A stretch of DNA of 64,000 nucleotides from Thalassia testudinum (taxonomy: Eukaryota; Streptophyta; Magnoliopsida; Alismatales; Hydrocharitaceae). Of this stretch, positions 52,961 through 64,000 are shown one piece after another. The position numbers and the translations under genes are program-made. The first letter of the stretch is position 1, and every line of letters begins with the position of its first letter. The notes under the pieces are model-generated. The model saw only the letters and a program-made list of their open reading frames with translations. It was not told the origin of the DNA and made no database searches. The stretch lies in contig JAZHRO010000073.1 of the NCBI GenBank assembly GCA_037157565.1, forward strand, positions 14,328,501 to 14,392,500, written 5' to 3'.

Positions 52961-54768
52961 ATGATGTACTCATCTATTCTAGAGATCGGACGCAGCACGG
53001 ACAGCACTTGCGGATGGTTCTGGACACTCTGAGACGACGCAAGCTGTACGCCAAATACAGCAAGTGCGAGTTCTGGTTGAGGGAGGTGACCTTTTTGGGT
53101 CATGTGATCTCTGGAGACGGCCTGGCGGTGGACCCCGCCAAGGTCGAGGCAGTGCTCAGGTGGGAGAGACCGCGTTCAGTCACTGAGCTTCGTAGTTTCC
53201 TGGGACTGGTGGGTTACTACAGACGGTTCATCAGAGGATTTTCACAGATTGCGCATCCTATGACACAGTTGACCCGGAAGGACGTGCCTTTCGCTTGGAC
53301 AGACGCCTGTGAGGCGTGTTTTCTGGAGCTGAAGGAGAGGTTGACCTCGGCTCCCGTGCTCACCATCCCTGATAGTAGTGGCGGGTTCGTTGTGTACACG
53401 GACGCTTCCTTGCAGGGGTTAGGAGGTGTGCTCATGCAGAGGGGTCACGTGGTCGCTTACGCTTCGCAGCAACTGAAGCCCCATGAGCATACCTACCCTA
53501 CCCACGATCTAGAGTTGGCAGCTGTTGTCTTCGCGCTGAAGACATGGAGGCACTACTTGTACGGTGAGACCTTCGAGATTTTTACAGATCACAAGAGCCT
53601 CAGATATCTTTTTGACCAGAAGGAGCTCAACATGAGACAGAGACGTTGGTTGGAGCTCCTGAAGGACTACGACTGCAGCATCTCCTACCACCTGGGAAAG
53701 GCCAATGTAGTGGCTGACGCCTTGAGCCGTAAGGCGCCCGCACGCTTGGCCAGTCTACAGTTACAGAGTTGGAGCCTTTTGGAGGAGGTGGGCAGTTGGC
53801 GACCTCGAGAGTTACGAGGGTACTGTGGGGCAGTGACGGTGACACGGCAGACCAGGCCAGAGTTGATAGACCGCATCATCACGGGACAGATGGCCGATCC
53901 GTGCTTGCAGTCTTTGCGCGACAGAGTACTATCAGGGGACCCAGGGGACTTCTCTTTCACAGACCAGGTGTTACGCTTGGGGGGACGATTGTGCGTCCCC
54001 AGAGACGAGGAGCTGTTGAGAGAGCTCCTGACTGAGGCACACGGTTCCAGGTTCACCATACATCCCGGAAACACGAAAATGTACCACGACTTGAGACGCG
54101 AGTTCTGGTGGGGAGGGATGAAGCGGGATGTGGGTGAGTTCGTGCAGCAGTGCTTAGTGTGCCAGCAGGTGAAAGCCGAGCATCAGAGGCCTGCAGGGCC
54201 GCTTCAGCCGCTTCCCGTGCCAGAGTGGAAGTGGGAGAGCATCACCATGGACTTGGTGGTGGGCTTACCTGTTACCCAGCGAGGACACGACGCAGTCTGG
54301 GTAATAGTGGATAGATTGACGAAGACGGCACGATTCTTGCCGATCCGAGTCACTTTGGGACCAGCACAGTTGGCAGAAAGGTATATCCGTGATGTGGTGC
54401 GACTACACGGAGTTCCGCGGGAGATCGTATCCGACCGGGATACCCGCTTTACGTCCCAGTTTTGGGCTGAGTTTCAGCAGGCTTTGGGGACGAGGTTGAG
54501 GTTTAGCACGGCTTACCACCCCCAGACGGACGGACAGTCGGAACGCACGATACAGACACTTGAGGACCTTTTGCGTGCCTGTGTACTAGACTGGAGGGGC
54601 TCTTGGGAGGAGCACCTGCCCCTGGCGGAGTTTGCATACAACAACAGTTATCACTCGAGCATCGGCATGGCTCCCTACGAGGCTCTGTACGGACGGAAAA
54701 GCACGGCACCCTTGAGTTGGGTTGAGGTGGGGACCAAGTGGGAGGTTGGCCCCAGGTTGATCCGGTAG
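52930..54768 (+). pseudogene. Element H Gag-Pol, part 2: RT C-terminal half, RNase H, integrase
   Basis: Continues part 1 in the shifted frame. The RT catalytic FIDD is at 52954-52965. RNase H follows, with YTDAS (53395-53409), HKSLRYLF, and VADALSR at the end. Integrase has an HHCC-type zinc region (about 54060-54170) and a DDE triad: Asp 54250, Asp 54433 and Glu 54541, the last two separated by 35 residues. The block ends at a TAG (54766-54768), where relatives have Gln, so one C-to-T change probably made it. All catalytic residues that I can see are intact. Confidence 0.95.
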
Positions 54769-55320
54769 AGTCAGGAGGTAGTCGAGCAGATCCACAGACG
54801 ACTCCGCATTGTCAGGAGCAGACAGAAGAGCTACGCAGATCGCAGACGCAGAGAGGTGCAGTTCGAGGTTGGGGACCACGTCTTTCTTCGTGTTTCGCCC
54901 ATGAAGGGCTTACAGCGGTTTGGGGTGAGAGGGAAGCTCGCGCCGAGGTTCGTAGGGCCCTTTGAGGTCCTGGAGCGGGTTGGACCCGTTGCTTACAGAC
55001 TTGCCCTTCCCCCGCAGCTTTCTGGTATGCACGACGTGTTCCACATGTCCAACCTCAGGAAGTACGTAGCCGATCCCCGCCACGTACTGAGTCACGAGAG
55101 CGTCGAGGTGAGCGACGACCTGACCTACCCCGAGCGGCCAGTACAGATCCTAGACCGAGCAGTCCGCAGGTTGAGACGAAAGCAAGTACCCCAGGTAAAG
55201 GTTTTGTGGAGGAGCCAGCGGTACGAGGAGGCTACCTGGGAGCCTGAGGCGGCAATGCGGGAGCGGTACCCAGAGCTTTTCGCGGGTACGTCTTTTCGGA
55301 CCGGCTTCAGTCCTCTTTGA
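54769..55320 (+). pseudogene. Element H Gag-Pol, part 3: integrase C-terminus and chromodomain
   Basis: Same frame as part 2 after the nonsense codon. It has the GDHVFLRVSPMKGLQRFG block of the integrase C-terminus, then LSGMHDVFHMSNLRKYV. A chromodomain (about 55140-55290) contains VKVLWRSQRYEEATWEPE. In chromoviruses this domain binds chromatin marks and guides integration. The gene ends at TGA 55318-55320. The chromodomain with this integrase places H in the Tekay (Del) lineage. Confidence 0.93.
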
Positions 55321-55368
55321 GTTTGTTATGGTTATTTGGACATCCTTTTCCCGCACCCTAGTTGGCGC

Positions 55369-55406
55369 AAGTTTCGGGGACGAAACTTCCTTTGAGTTTG
55401 TTATAT
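55369..55406 (+). other. Element H hairpin before the 3' LTR; polypurine tract unclear
   Basis: AAGTTTCG-GGGA-CGAAACTT (55369-55388, 8-bp stem), a motif I recall as typical just before the PPT of Tekay elements. The 18 nt that follow are T-rich, not purine-rich, and repeat the sequence CTTTGAGTTTGTTAT found at 55315-55329. A normal PPT therefore cannot be seen. Confidence 0.65.
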
Positions 55407-58072
55407 TGTAACGAGCGCGTGCCCCAGACGCCTTTTAAGACGTCTGGGAGGTGGCCCAGACGTCTGTCAAGACGTCTGGGATCACATCCAGACGTCCGGG
55501 ATAGTTTACAGACGTCTGGCGAACAGTTATGCTCGCACGGGATATTCGTCTGCGCGCCTGTGCGCGCAGACCTGCGATTCTGCCTCTTTCTCTGCGGCTG
55601 CAGGCGGTTGCGACCGCCTTCTCTCTCCTCTCCGCGCAGCGTTAAAAGGGGGGCTCGCCTCCCCTCCCGTCTCCACCATCTTCCTCCTTCTCCTGCCTGT
55701 GCGCGAGAGCGAGCGGACGCGAGGGCGCAGCGGCAGCGGCAGCCGCAGTGAGCGCGGAGGAGCAGCGGCGTGCGAGGGCGGGGCTCTGCCGTGAGGGCGA
55801 GCTCGCCGGGAGCGGCTTGGCCGGCCGGCGGAGGGCGCAGGGGGCGCAGAGCGTCGCGGAGAGGGACCTGCTGCGGGCGGAGCAGCGGACGCGCGAGGTG
55901 CGACGCGGGCGGCGTCGTGAGCGGAGGCCGAGCAGGGCTCTGATTCTGGAAAAATTTCCAGAATCAGACGTCTGGATTGATATCCAGACGGCAAGGTCGA
56001 CGTCTGTGAGATCATACAGACGTCTGAAAGGTGAGTTTCCGCTTTCTTCTTCGTTTTTGTCGACTGACCGTACTGAGGGAGGGGGGTTGGCTGTGCGCAG
56101 GTTCTCTGATTCATCATCTTTGCGAATCAGACGTTTGGAATTTGTACCAGACGGCGGGAGTGACCTCCAGACGTCCAGAGTGACCATCGGATGTCTGGGA
56201 TCTAGGAAAGACGTCCCCACAGACTTCTGGACATCCGGGGAACCAAGCCGAACAGGTAATTCTCTGATCCACCGTTTAAGACGTCTGGAAGGAGTTCCAG
56301 ACGTCTGATTTTGCACAGTATTGTCTTTCTCGACCCGTTTAGGGCCCGTTTGGGCTCCGTTTTCCGCGATTCGAGTTGCGTTCGTTTCAGAATTAATTCC
56401 TCTACCCGCCTACAGTAGCTATACCCTGTTTTGAGATTCTCCTTGTGTTTGATCCTTGTGATAGGACCTCGTTCGGTTGCAGTCTTGAGAGTCGCGGAGG
56501 CGCGCGGGATTCCCGATCACGCCCCCATTACTCCCGTTGTACCTGGTAGAGTGGTTTTAAGTATTAATAAAATCTGTTAAAGTATGGAACCATAACTAGA
56601 ACCTAGGGCATTGCATGAATCCTAGGAATGAGAAATATATGGAATGATAGCTCCTAGGTGTTGCATGAATCCTAGGGCCGGAAAACTAGATTGTATGATA
56701 GATCCTAGGATATTGCATGAATCCTAGGATGGAAAAAACTAGTGGAATGTATATTACTGCAGTCTTGGAAAAATGGAAAGGAATATATAAAGCTGCCTGT
56801 GAATTTAATTAACAACTGCCTGTTATGAACAAAGAAACATGTTTGAGATCATGGAATTTGAGAACGTGAATCTGGAAAGTGAAACATATGATGTTCTGAG
56901 ATAAAGAGCTGGAACCCTACGAGGAATTAGGAGTGGAACTCCTGGAAAGGAAAAAGGAATGGAACTGAGATGTAGTTTGTACTGTCTCTTGGGTACGCAG
57001 TACCAAGGGAAGTACCTGTACCTATTTAGTGCAGAGTGGGGCCAGCCGCCCCAGGGACCCGGGGTTAGGATTGGCCGCTCTGTACCGACTTGTTGGCCCT
57101 CGTGTACGTAGTACCGAGGAGAGCTAGTAGTGTTAGGAGAGTACTAGCTACCCCACGGGCCCCGGGGTTCTGCTAGCCTCCTTCACCGACTTGTTAGGCC
57201 CACTAGGGCAAACCAGGGTAGTCAGGCGAGGGTGCGCGGACTGTGGAGGGGCAAGGCCCCGGTTTGGTTACTGTGGAGGGGGTGGACCCCTGTTACTGAG
57301 AGGGCTCTGCCCTGGTTCCGTGCTGTGCTTTGGGCGCACCCGTTAACGGAAACGACTGACCGCGTGCCAGTGCAGGCTAGCTACCTGTGCGTTTATCGCG
57401 CGTGCCGTAGTCACCGTTACGTCTGTCAGTGACCTTGGGGTGGTTGACTGAGGGTAGGACCACCACGGGGGACTCTCCCGGCCAGGAGAGCACCACGTGC
57501 TACTTCTACTTTTGGAAAAGACTGCAATCAAGATCGTCCCACGAGGACATCCGAGATCAAGTAAAGGATCTGAGAAGTAAATGAAATAGTGAGAAAAATT
57601 GAAAGATGTAAATAAAGGAAGTAATAGAACGTAACAGCTACTGTACACTCTACTGTTGCCTTTAGTTAGTTTGCCACTCTACTCAGCGTTTTGCTGACGT
57701 GTTACACTCGTTACCTCTTTCAGGACCAGGTGTTGAGCAGCCAGGGTCGGCGGCTGCAGAGGACGCTGGGCCGAGTAGGGTCCAGTAGAGTTACCACAGC
57801 TTTGTACCCCTTTTTGTTTCTGTTCTAGTGAGTAGTTTCTGTTTCCGCTGTACCTTCTTTACCTGCAGTTTTTGTTATATGATAAATGTTGTTTTACTGT
57901 TGTGGTGGTGCCTACTGTAGTAGTTTCTTTCTTACTGTTAGTTATATTCATGCTGAATGTGGTTTATTTTACTGTCTTTTGGTTACTTCCTCGTTGGACG
58001 ACTGGGTCTTGGGATTAGTCGAGTCGGTCCGGTTCTCGTGTCTCGTAAGGACTCGGGAATCGGGTCGTTACA
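55407..58072 (+). mobile_element. Element H, 3' LTR
   Basis: 2,666 bp, partner of 48359-51036, TGTAACGA to TCGTTACA, followed by TSD TCTAT. The 12 bp missing near 55491 is one unit of the GACGTC array. Confidence 0.97.
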
Positions 58073-58077
58073 TCTAT
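58073..58077. repeat. Target-site duplication of element H (right)
   Basis: TCTAT, identical to 48354-48358. Confidence 0.95.
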
Positions 58078-58617
58078 GAACTTAAGAACATCAGATATTA
58101 ACTTAGATGATGCCTTATTCATCAGTTTAATTTGAAACATTCTCAAAAGAAATGACAACCCTGACATGGAATTAATTCCAGGAGCAATGGATTCCTCTGC
58201 TGCCTTCAGTGCATCATAAAAATGATTACAATCTCCAAACATACTATCATTATCTATATTATCAGCATTTGCAGCCCTCATCTCTTCTAACATCTCTACA
58301 ACATTATCACTTCCAATATCTTCAATGTGATTCTCAACATCATTATCAATAGAAGGATAAGTGATTTCTTCTCCAAGTAAGGTCCAGACTGTGTAGTGAG
58401 GCCACCAACTAGTACAAATTAGATGTTCAAATACTATGTTACAATCATGCATAAATCCATTCAAACAACTCTTGCATGAACAACAAATTCTCTCATAGAA
58501 GTCTCCACTTCTATATTGCTTCCTATCTTCATGGAATGCCAAGTTTAAGAATGAAATGACTTCGCTCTTATATCAAAAATAATTAGAAATCCTCAAACCA
58601 ATCCAAGACTTATCCAT
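58078..58617 (-). pseudogene. CACTA TNP2-like transposase, N-terminal fragment
   Basis: Minus strand. ATG at 58617-58615 begins MDKSWIGLRIS, matching the start of the transposase-associated domain of TNP2 (MDKSW). A stop at codon 15 breaks it. Then come CCSCKSCLN, FEHLICTSWWPHYTVWTLLGE, an acidic stretch, and SFLLRMFQIKLMNKASSKL, all in the family's order. TNP2 cuts and moves CACTA elements. This copy is dead, with a premature stop and three insertions in the window. H lies directly downstream. I found no CACTA terminal repeat to its right. Confidence 0.88.
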
Positions 58618-58725
58618 GGAAACCTATAATCATATAAACCCACAAACAATGAAAGTAAATTACATAAAGAAACATCAGATATTTGTATATTTAAGTTATT
58701 ATTTTCACTTGATTGCTCATCCTTA
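58618..58725. other. Sequence upstream of TNP2
   Basis: AT-rich, no motif recognised. It would be the 5' flank of the transposase gene. Confidence 0.4.
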
Positions 58726-58976
58726 AAGATTTGATCACAACATTACTTGTTACATGCAACCCGTGGCTGGAGAAATTTTAGCAGCATCTCCCTACACTTC
58801 TCTAGTATACCCTTATGACTAACCTCAACTAGATTCCTTTAACACCCAATTTAAGGTGCTTAAGAAACCTAAGTAAGTTTAGTTAGTATATTATAGAAGA
58901 GTAGAAAGATGTCATCGAGATTTCTCTAAACACGGATTGCATGTAATAAGTAACACCTAAGTTGTGATCAAATCTT
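58726..58976. repeat. 251-bp fold-back (imperfect hairpin)
   Basis: Left arm 58726-58846 and right arm 58855-58976 are complementary along their length at roughly 75-80% by eye. The ends pair AAGATTTGATCACAAC with GTTGTGATCAAATCTT, and the innermost pair TTAACACC with GGTGCTTAA across an 8-nt loop. No clear target-site duplication. It could be a MITE, a CACTA subterminal remnant or a small-RNA precursor. Confidence 0.75.
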
Positions 58977-60727
58977 CAAGAACCCTCCTTAGTTTAGAAC
59001 TTTACCGAACTGAGGACAAACAAAACTTATGACATGGTATAAAGACAACACATCATGCATGTATGTGAGATATACATACATTAAGGCATTGTCCATATGA
59101 TATGATCATAAGTCTTGAATGAGCAGGTATATTAATACAATTTTACCTATCCTTTCAACTTGTACCCTAGGGGTTATATTTCTTATTGTTTGTCATTGAG
59201 TGCATCTAAGGTTGAGCAAGTGTGTATATCTACAAATTGCATAAATAAATACTATTAAAAAAAAGAATAGTAATAACATAAGTCAGACATTGTGTTATAA
59301 AAATTCAAGACATTGTGTCATAACAGAAAGTAGTTCTACATGGTTCTCAAGACAATGTGACAGTTCATAAAGGAAGTCTGCAAAAGCACAATAGATTCGA
59401 TGTCACAAGACTTGGCTAATTCAGTAACTACTTTGGTTGCCAAAAGAAGATTTACATTAGCTTGATAGCCATATTATACATATATAACAAGAGTATTAGC
59501 TACTCCTAGATTGTAATTTCTCTTTCCAATAACAAAAGTATTAGCTAGACCAAGGTGATTATTGGAATATGATCTAGCTCCCCTAAAAATAACTACATTT
59601 CTATTTATCACAATTGCACTAAGAAGTGGTAAATACCCTGAGTAGTTAGTTCAACAAAACCTATTTTGTTTTCCTAGTAAAACTAGAAGATTACTTGATG
59701 CTTAGGCTACTCTTAGAAATTTACTCCCTAGAGGAAAAGTATTTACCCACTCCTAACTCAATTGCTAGATTACTTGTCTCCATATGACTATATTCCTAGT
59801 TTCCTCTAGCAAAACCCTTCTTTTCCTATTACAGATTATTATACAATGAGGACTAGGATCTCAAGAGGGATATAGAGCCCTCCAGGACATATGCTTTTTT
59901 ATTAAACAATAGTTTTATGCAAACTTAAAGTCCCTACACCTGCACTATATCCACACCTATGGATGTCACAAAAGAGCAATCCTTATTAAAAGTGTTGGAT
60001 AGCATATTATTTTTCATTACATGTGCAAATTAACATCTTCTATATTACAGGTAAAAGTGCTTGCATGCACATTTTCTCTTGAATTTATTCAAGAATTATA
60101 TATCACAACTTTTAATTTTAGTCATCATGTTTCATCTCCCTCAAAGGCTCATATCGATAAACATAACCTCTCTTTGGATTCCTCCCTTCCACCCCCCTCC
60201 CACACAACAACCTAAATTTCTTTCACTACTTTAGACTAAGTATAAGTTTGAATAAAGAACGGAAAATAAGTTATTTCCACTAAAATAGGTGCTTTAGAGG
60301 GACATTGAGATCATGCAAGGATAAAGTGTTTACATATAGAGCATTCATTATCCTTTCCTTAATTTAGTTTAAACTAAACCAATCCATGGTCCTGTTATTT
60401 GCCTGAAGTATATATATGATGTTTCTTGTCATTAAGGTGAACGTAAATTCTATCAAACATGGAAGCAATTGATTAAGAAAATGATGAATTTTCCTTTCAT
60501 AAGTCCAACAATACAATCGAATTGGTTATGAGAAGTCTATCAACATAAAAACTAACTATATCAGAGAAATCATTTTGAACGTAAAAAAAAAAATCATATT
60601 GAACCTATAAACATCACTCCCTTGATCAGTATTCCAATGGTGATCTCTATCAACGTGGGAGGTATGCTCGAAAAATTATTATACGCCAAATTCCTTCCAA
60701 AGAAGAAAACTAGGAAGGATTAGCAAC
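58977..60727. other. AT-rich sequence without recognised genes
   Basis: No frame with a recognisable domain, no tRNA, no LTR end. It may be the 5' non-coding part of the CACTA element or host intergenic DNA. Confidence 0.5.
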
Positions 60728-63491
60728 TGATGATAATGTCATCATCAACCATATCTAGCTTTAATTAGTCATAATCAAAGAATAAATGCTACTACATAAC
60801 TGCTAGAGAGATGTAATTCACTGCAAATCCATTCTGAGAGATTAACAAGAAAATAGGGGTAAAACTGCTATTTTAACAGCATATCCCAATTGCAGAACAG
60901 GCACGGGATTTTTCAGAGGTTAATTAATGGTTAAATGGTCTTAAATATCTAACAAGTAGGTCCATGCAGATAGAAATGAGTTTTCACACATTTTGATAAT
61001 TAAATAACATCTGAAACCATAAAAATAGGTCTGCTTAATTTACTAAGGTTTTGGTCAAGATAAATTTCACATAAACCCTTTAAAATTCATATAAAAATAT
61101 TTTCTAGGGTTTGGCATCCTTGAATTGACCATCAGAACATGTTTTGACCTAAAACAGAGTCACAGATAGGCCTTTGCCTTAATTTGGGTTTTTTCACAAA
61201 TTACCCAACCAAACTTGGTCAAAACCTAAATATAACTTCACGATTAGATTCCTTTCATCCAAATTAGGTTTGTACCAAAATTTGGGCCTAATCTGAGATC
61301 ATCTTGACCTAATTTACAATTTGGTTCTATCTGAGTCTCTTCCCTCACACCATGCCCCTAACTTTCAAATTCCTTACAAACAAATCCCTATCTTTGTCTT
61401 CACTCTTTGCAATTAGATCCCTCCACCATTATTGCAGAGGAATCCTTCTCTGGCAACCTTTGATTGGAGAGAACTCCTTCTCTGATCAATGAATCCCTTC
61501 CAAAATCGAAAGGGAGATTCCTTGAGAAGTTTTCTTTCCAACGAATCTGGTCTTGAGCCCAACAACCTTTCCAATCTCTCATGTGAATGCATGAGAGATT
61601 CTAGTATCTCATAGGTTTCCTACACCGACAAGCCTTCCAAGCTTGGGAAGCTTGCTTACCAAGCTCTAACCCCTCCCTGAGGCCTATATAAGGATCCCCA
61701 TTGCACATCGATCCTCTTCAGCAAGGTTTTAGGCCAAAAACCTCTTCCTAACCCTACCTTCCACCCCTCTCCAACCGAGCTTTGGCAAGCCTCTTCCTCC
61801 GTCGTCTCCAGTCTCCCAACTGCCAACTTTGGAGCGCCAATATCTTCATCTCCTTCGTCGGCGCCTGGTGTGCCAAAGCCAAGGTCGTTTCTTCTTGTTC
61901 TTCCTTGCCACTCCCCCACCGGAGAACTTCTCTTCCACGATGCTGACCAATCAAAGTTGGTGTCCTCCTACCCCTTTCGTCTGATTAGTTTAGTTAGTTA
62001 GGTTCCTCTCCTCCTCTACTCTCTTTCCCTCTACCTCAGAAACCAAAAATATCCCCTCGACGTCTACGCAAGCCGCCTTTGTCTCCACCTCCAGCAACAT
62101 CATCCACGAGGGTTTCCACTCATTTCACACACTCAAACCCCTTGCCAACTGGTCCACATCCTTCACCATGACTCACCCATCAAAACCCCTCTCTTTATTC
62201 CACCTTTCGCCCACTCACAACCTCCATCGAACAACGCACCTTCACGCCATCTTCTTCATCACCAACCACCCTCTACACGCTGCCATCCTCCATAAGACCA
62301 TCACCATCACCTTTGCCGTGCTATGGTGAAGCTAAGGAGCTATTTAACTAGGGCCCTCGAGCCCGTATTTGTGTTCCAAGTCTTTTCCGGTTCGCCGCCA
62401 CTACCACCACCATCCCCAACCATGACTGAGCTCCTCCAGTGTCAAGATTACCTAGTGCTACTCTCAATCGATGCAGCTACGTCCCAAGATCTGCTCCAAG
62501 TCTTGGATTAAAGACCCCAAGCTGCAGTCGCTACCAATTGAAGAAGACCTCCAGCTACTGTATTTACGCAAGGAGGCTTCGTTTGATAGTCCCACATCGA
62601 GTACGAAAGAACACCAGATTGCGCATAAATTGAAAAAGGGTTGAGGCGATAATATTGCCTCAACACTTGGGGGGTGAGGTCCCCTGCTACCCCTCACATG
62701 CCTCGCCCGTGACACCTTACACGTAGGCCCGGTCTTATCTATTTACTAGTCTAAGCCCACACCTCAACTACCACCCACACCAGCTGCCCTGGTCCCGGGT
62801 GTGCTCTAATCCGATACCCGATTACCCGGTTATCCTTAAGAAGAGAAGCAGAGGAAGAAAGAGAGAGAGAGAGTGTGTGTGGGGTTAAGGGGGGTTTTGC
62901 AATGTTGTGTAATGGCTAACACTTAGCTGCATCTGAAGAAGAGTTCCCCTCTATGAGTGAATAAGAAAGGCCAAGGCAACGAAGAAAAATAAAGAAGAGA
63001 GGCAAAAGAAGAAGTAGAGAAGCCAAGGAAGAAAGAAAGGAAAAGGAAGAGGGCTTGTGCACGTAGAGAAAGAAGAAGAAGAAAGAGAAAGAGAAGGCAA
63101 GAAGCAGGCAGAAGAAAATCGAAGAGGAGTACTATAGCAACACCTTTTAAGACGTCTGATTATCTATTCCCTCATTTGATTATAGTTGAGTAATTGCTGT
63201 ATGTGTTAGACTAATAATTGGTGATCCAAATCACCATTATTTTGTGTAGAATTCTTTTTGACTCATCATATACTCGTACCATACATTGCATATTAGTTTT
63301 TGAGTAATCAATTGTGTTCATTTGCACTTTTTTTGAGATTAGCATGTGAATTCCATATTTTCTCCCAGCGAACGACCTCGGACTTCATTTCTGTCATTCG
63401 AGTTATAAATTTTATCTATTGTTCGAGCTATTTTTGAGGAATTATTTCTACAACGAACGCATCTTTGAAAACCTCAATCTAGCCCTTGTCA
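60728..63491 (+). mobile_element. Probable solo LTR K
   Basis: Begins TGATGATAATGTCATCATCA, like the folded start of element G's LTR. It has a TATA box CCTATATAAGG (61683-61693), a C-rich leader, an AGTCCCACATCG block (about 62589) and a purine stretch (62840-63130). The CTCCCAGCGAACGACCTCGGAC phrase near 63363 matches G's LTR 3' region. It ends CCCTTGTCA. Flanks GCAAC (60723-60727) and ACAAC (63492-63496) match at 4 of 5. The ends are tentative. Confidence 0.5.
61683..61693 (+). promoter_or_regulatory. TATA box of solo LTR K
   Basis: CCTATATAAGG followed by a C-rich leader. Confidence 0.5.
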
Positions 63492-63496
63492 ACAAC

Positions 63497-64000
63497 AACT
63501 CACAAATTTTTAGCTTCTTCAATTAGAAAAAAAAAGAATCTTCCATGCATGCAAAATTAATTCCAAAAGTATACTTACAACACTTTAACATCAAGGTCAG
63601 TAGATCTTGAGCCAATCCGCAGTCAATAGATCCACTGAGTACTATAACAATAATAACCCTATAAATTAGGATATCAAGAGAAGTGGAGTTGGAGGAGGAA
63701 TGGATGAAATGAGGTGTAGCAACGGTAGCTGTAACAGAGTTACTGCCAGAGAAGATGAGGGAGGAAGAGAAGCGGAAACCTCGAGAGGGAGGAGTAGCAC
63801 TGTTGGGGATGGGATTATCAGGGGAGGTGACTTTATCGAGATAGAGGAGGGGTAGCAGATGATTGAGGAAACTGCACTGTCGAGGAGGGGCCTAGGGAGT
63901 CAAGAGAGGGGGAAGGTGAGGGGGGCTGCAGTGGATTTTCGATGGCTTTCTTGAGGGGAAGGAGAGGTGATGCTGGGGTGAGGATGATCAGAGGAGGCAC
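63497..64000. other. Right edge, nothing recognised
   Basis: AT-rich to about 63670, then purine-rich (GAGG, GGAG) to the end. No domain found in any frame. Confidence 0.5.

Noticed and set aside
58015..58077. Extension of the TNP2 frame into the H LTR
   Set aside because: The last residues of that frame come from the LTR and TSD, not from transposase. The true continuation is at 48353.
61330..62520. Possible host gene downstream of a TATA box at 61683
   Set aside because: No extended frame with a recognisable domain. TATA box, C-rich leader and LTR-like end phrases fit solo LTR K better.
58618..64000. CACTA terminal inverted repeat near the TNP2 start
   Set aside because: I looked for CACTACAAGAAA-like ends on both strands and found none convincing.
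1..64000. CRISPR arrays, operons, bacterial promoters or phage attachment sites
   Set aside because: No regularly spaced short direct repeats or bacterial gene order. All repeats are explained by LTRs, microsatellites or local duplications.

Overview
The window is plant nuclear DNA made almost entirely of nested transposable elements. I found no host single-copy gene, rRNA gene, complete tRNA gene or CRISPR array. A plant source is shown by Tekay-type chromovirus, Tat/Athila-type Ty3 and CACTA (TNP2) relatives, and by primer-binding sites complementary to plant tRNA-Asp and initiator tRNA-Met. A monocot is possible because the LINE ORF1 has its zinc knuckles at the N-terminus, but the species cannot be told from the sequence.

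The oldest layer is a decayed CACTA TNP2 transposase gene on the minus strand. It is now in three pieces: 58617-58078, 48353-48133 and 34557-34300. Each break is an insertion, and two of the breaks are closed by perfect 5-bp target-site duplications (TSDs).

Left stack, outside to inside: an L1-type LINE (5' end near 34300, minus) was hit by Tat/Athila-like element A2 (5' LTR 30727-32507, minus). A2 was hit by related element A (5' LTR 26379-28129, 3' LTR up to 1019, minus). A was hit by a solo LTR, C (4764-5453 plus 24392-25883). C was hit by element B (5459-24386, plus). B was hit twice: by solo LTR E (9482-12316, minus) and by young element D (14308-23412, plus). The unoccupied form of D's target survives in B's other LTR near 5897-5905.

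Right side: element G (34563-48127, TSD GTACC) keeps only a decayed Gag. Element H (48359-58072, TSD TCTAT) is a young Tekay chromovirus with one frameshift, one nonsense codon and no capsid domain. Beyond the TNP2 start are a 251-bp fold-back (58726-58976), AT-rich DNA, and a probable solo LTR K (60728-63491).

Shared themes: (1) A, B and D encode a protein with only the C-terminal, linker-like part of a Tat/Athila Gag plus an acidic tail. (2) A, A2 and B LTRs carry a sense-oriented tRNA-like A-box/B-box module about 370-400 bp upstream of the TATA element, which recalls the 5S promoter of Cassandra elements. (3) A, B, D, G and H all place a GGA-loop hairpin 16-18 nt before the 3' LTR. (4) A, A2, B, D and G have a short leader exon bounded by splice-site consensus just after the primer-binding site. 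LTR differences were counted by hand and are approximate: D below 1%, H about 1.1%, G about 3%, B about 7%, A 12-20%.
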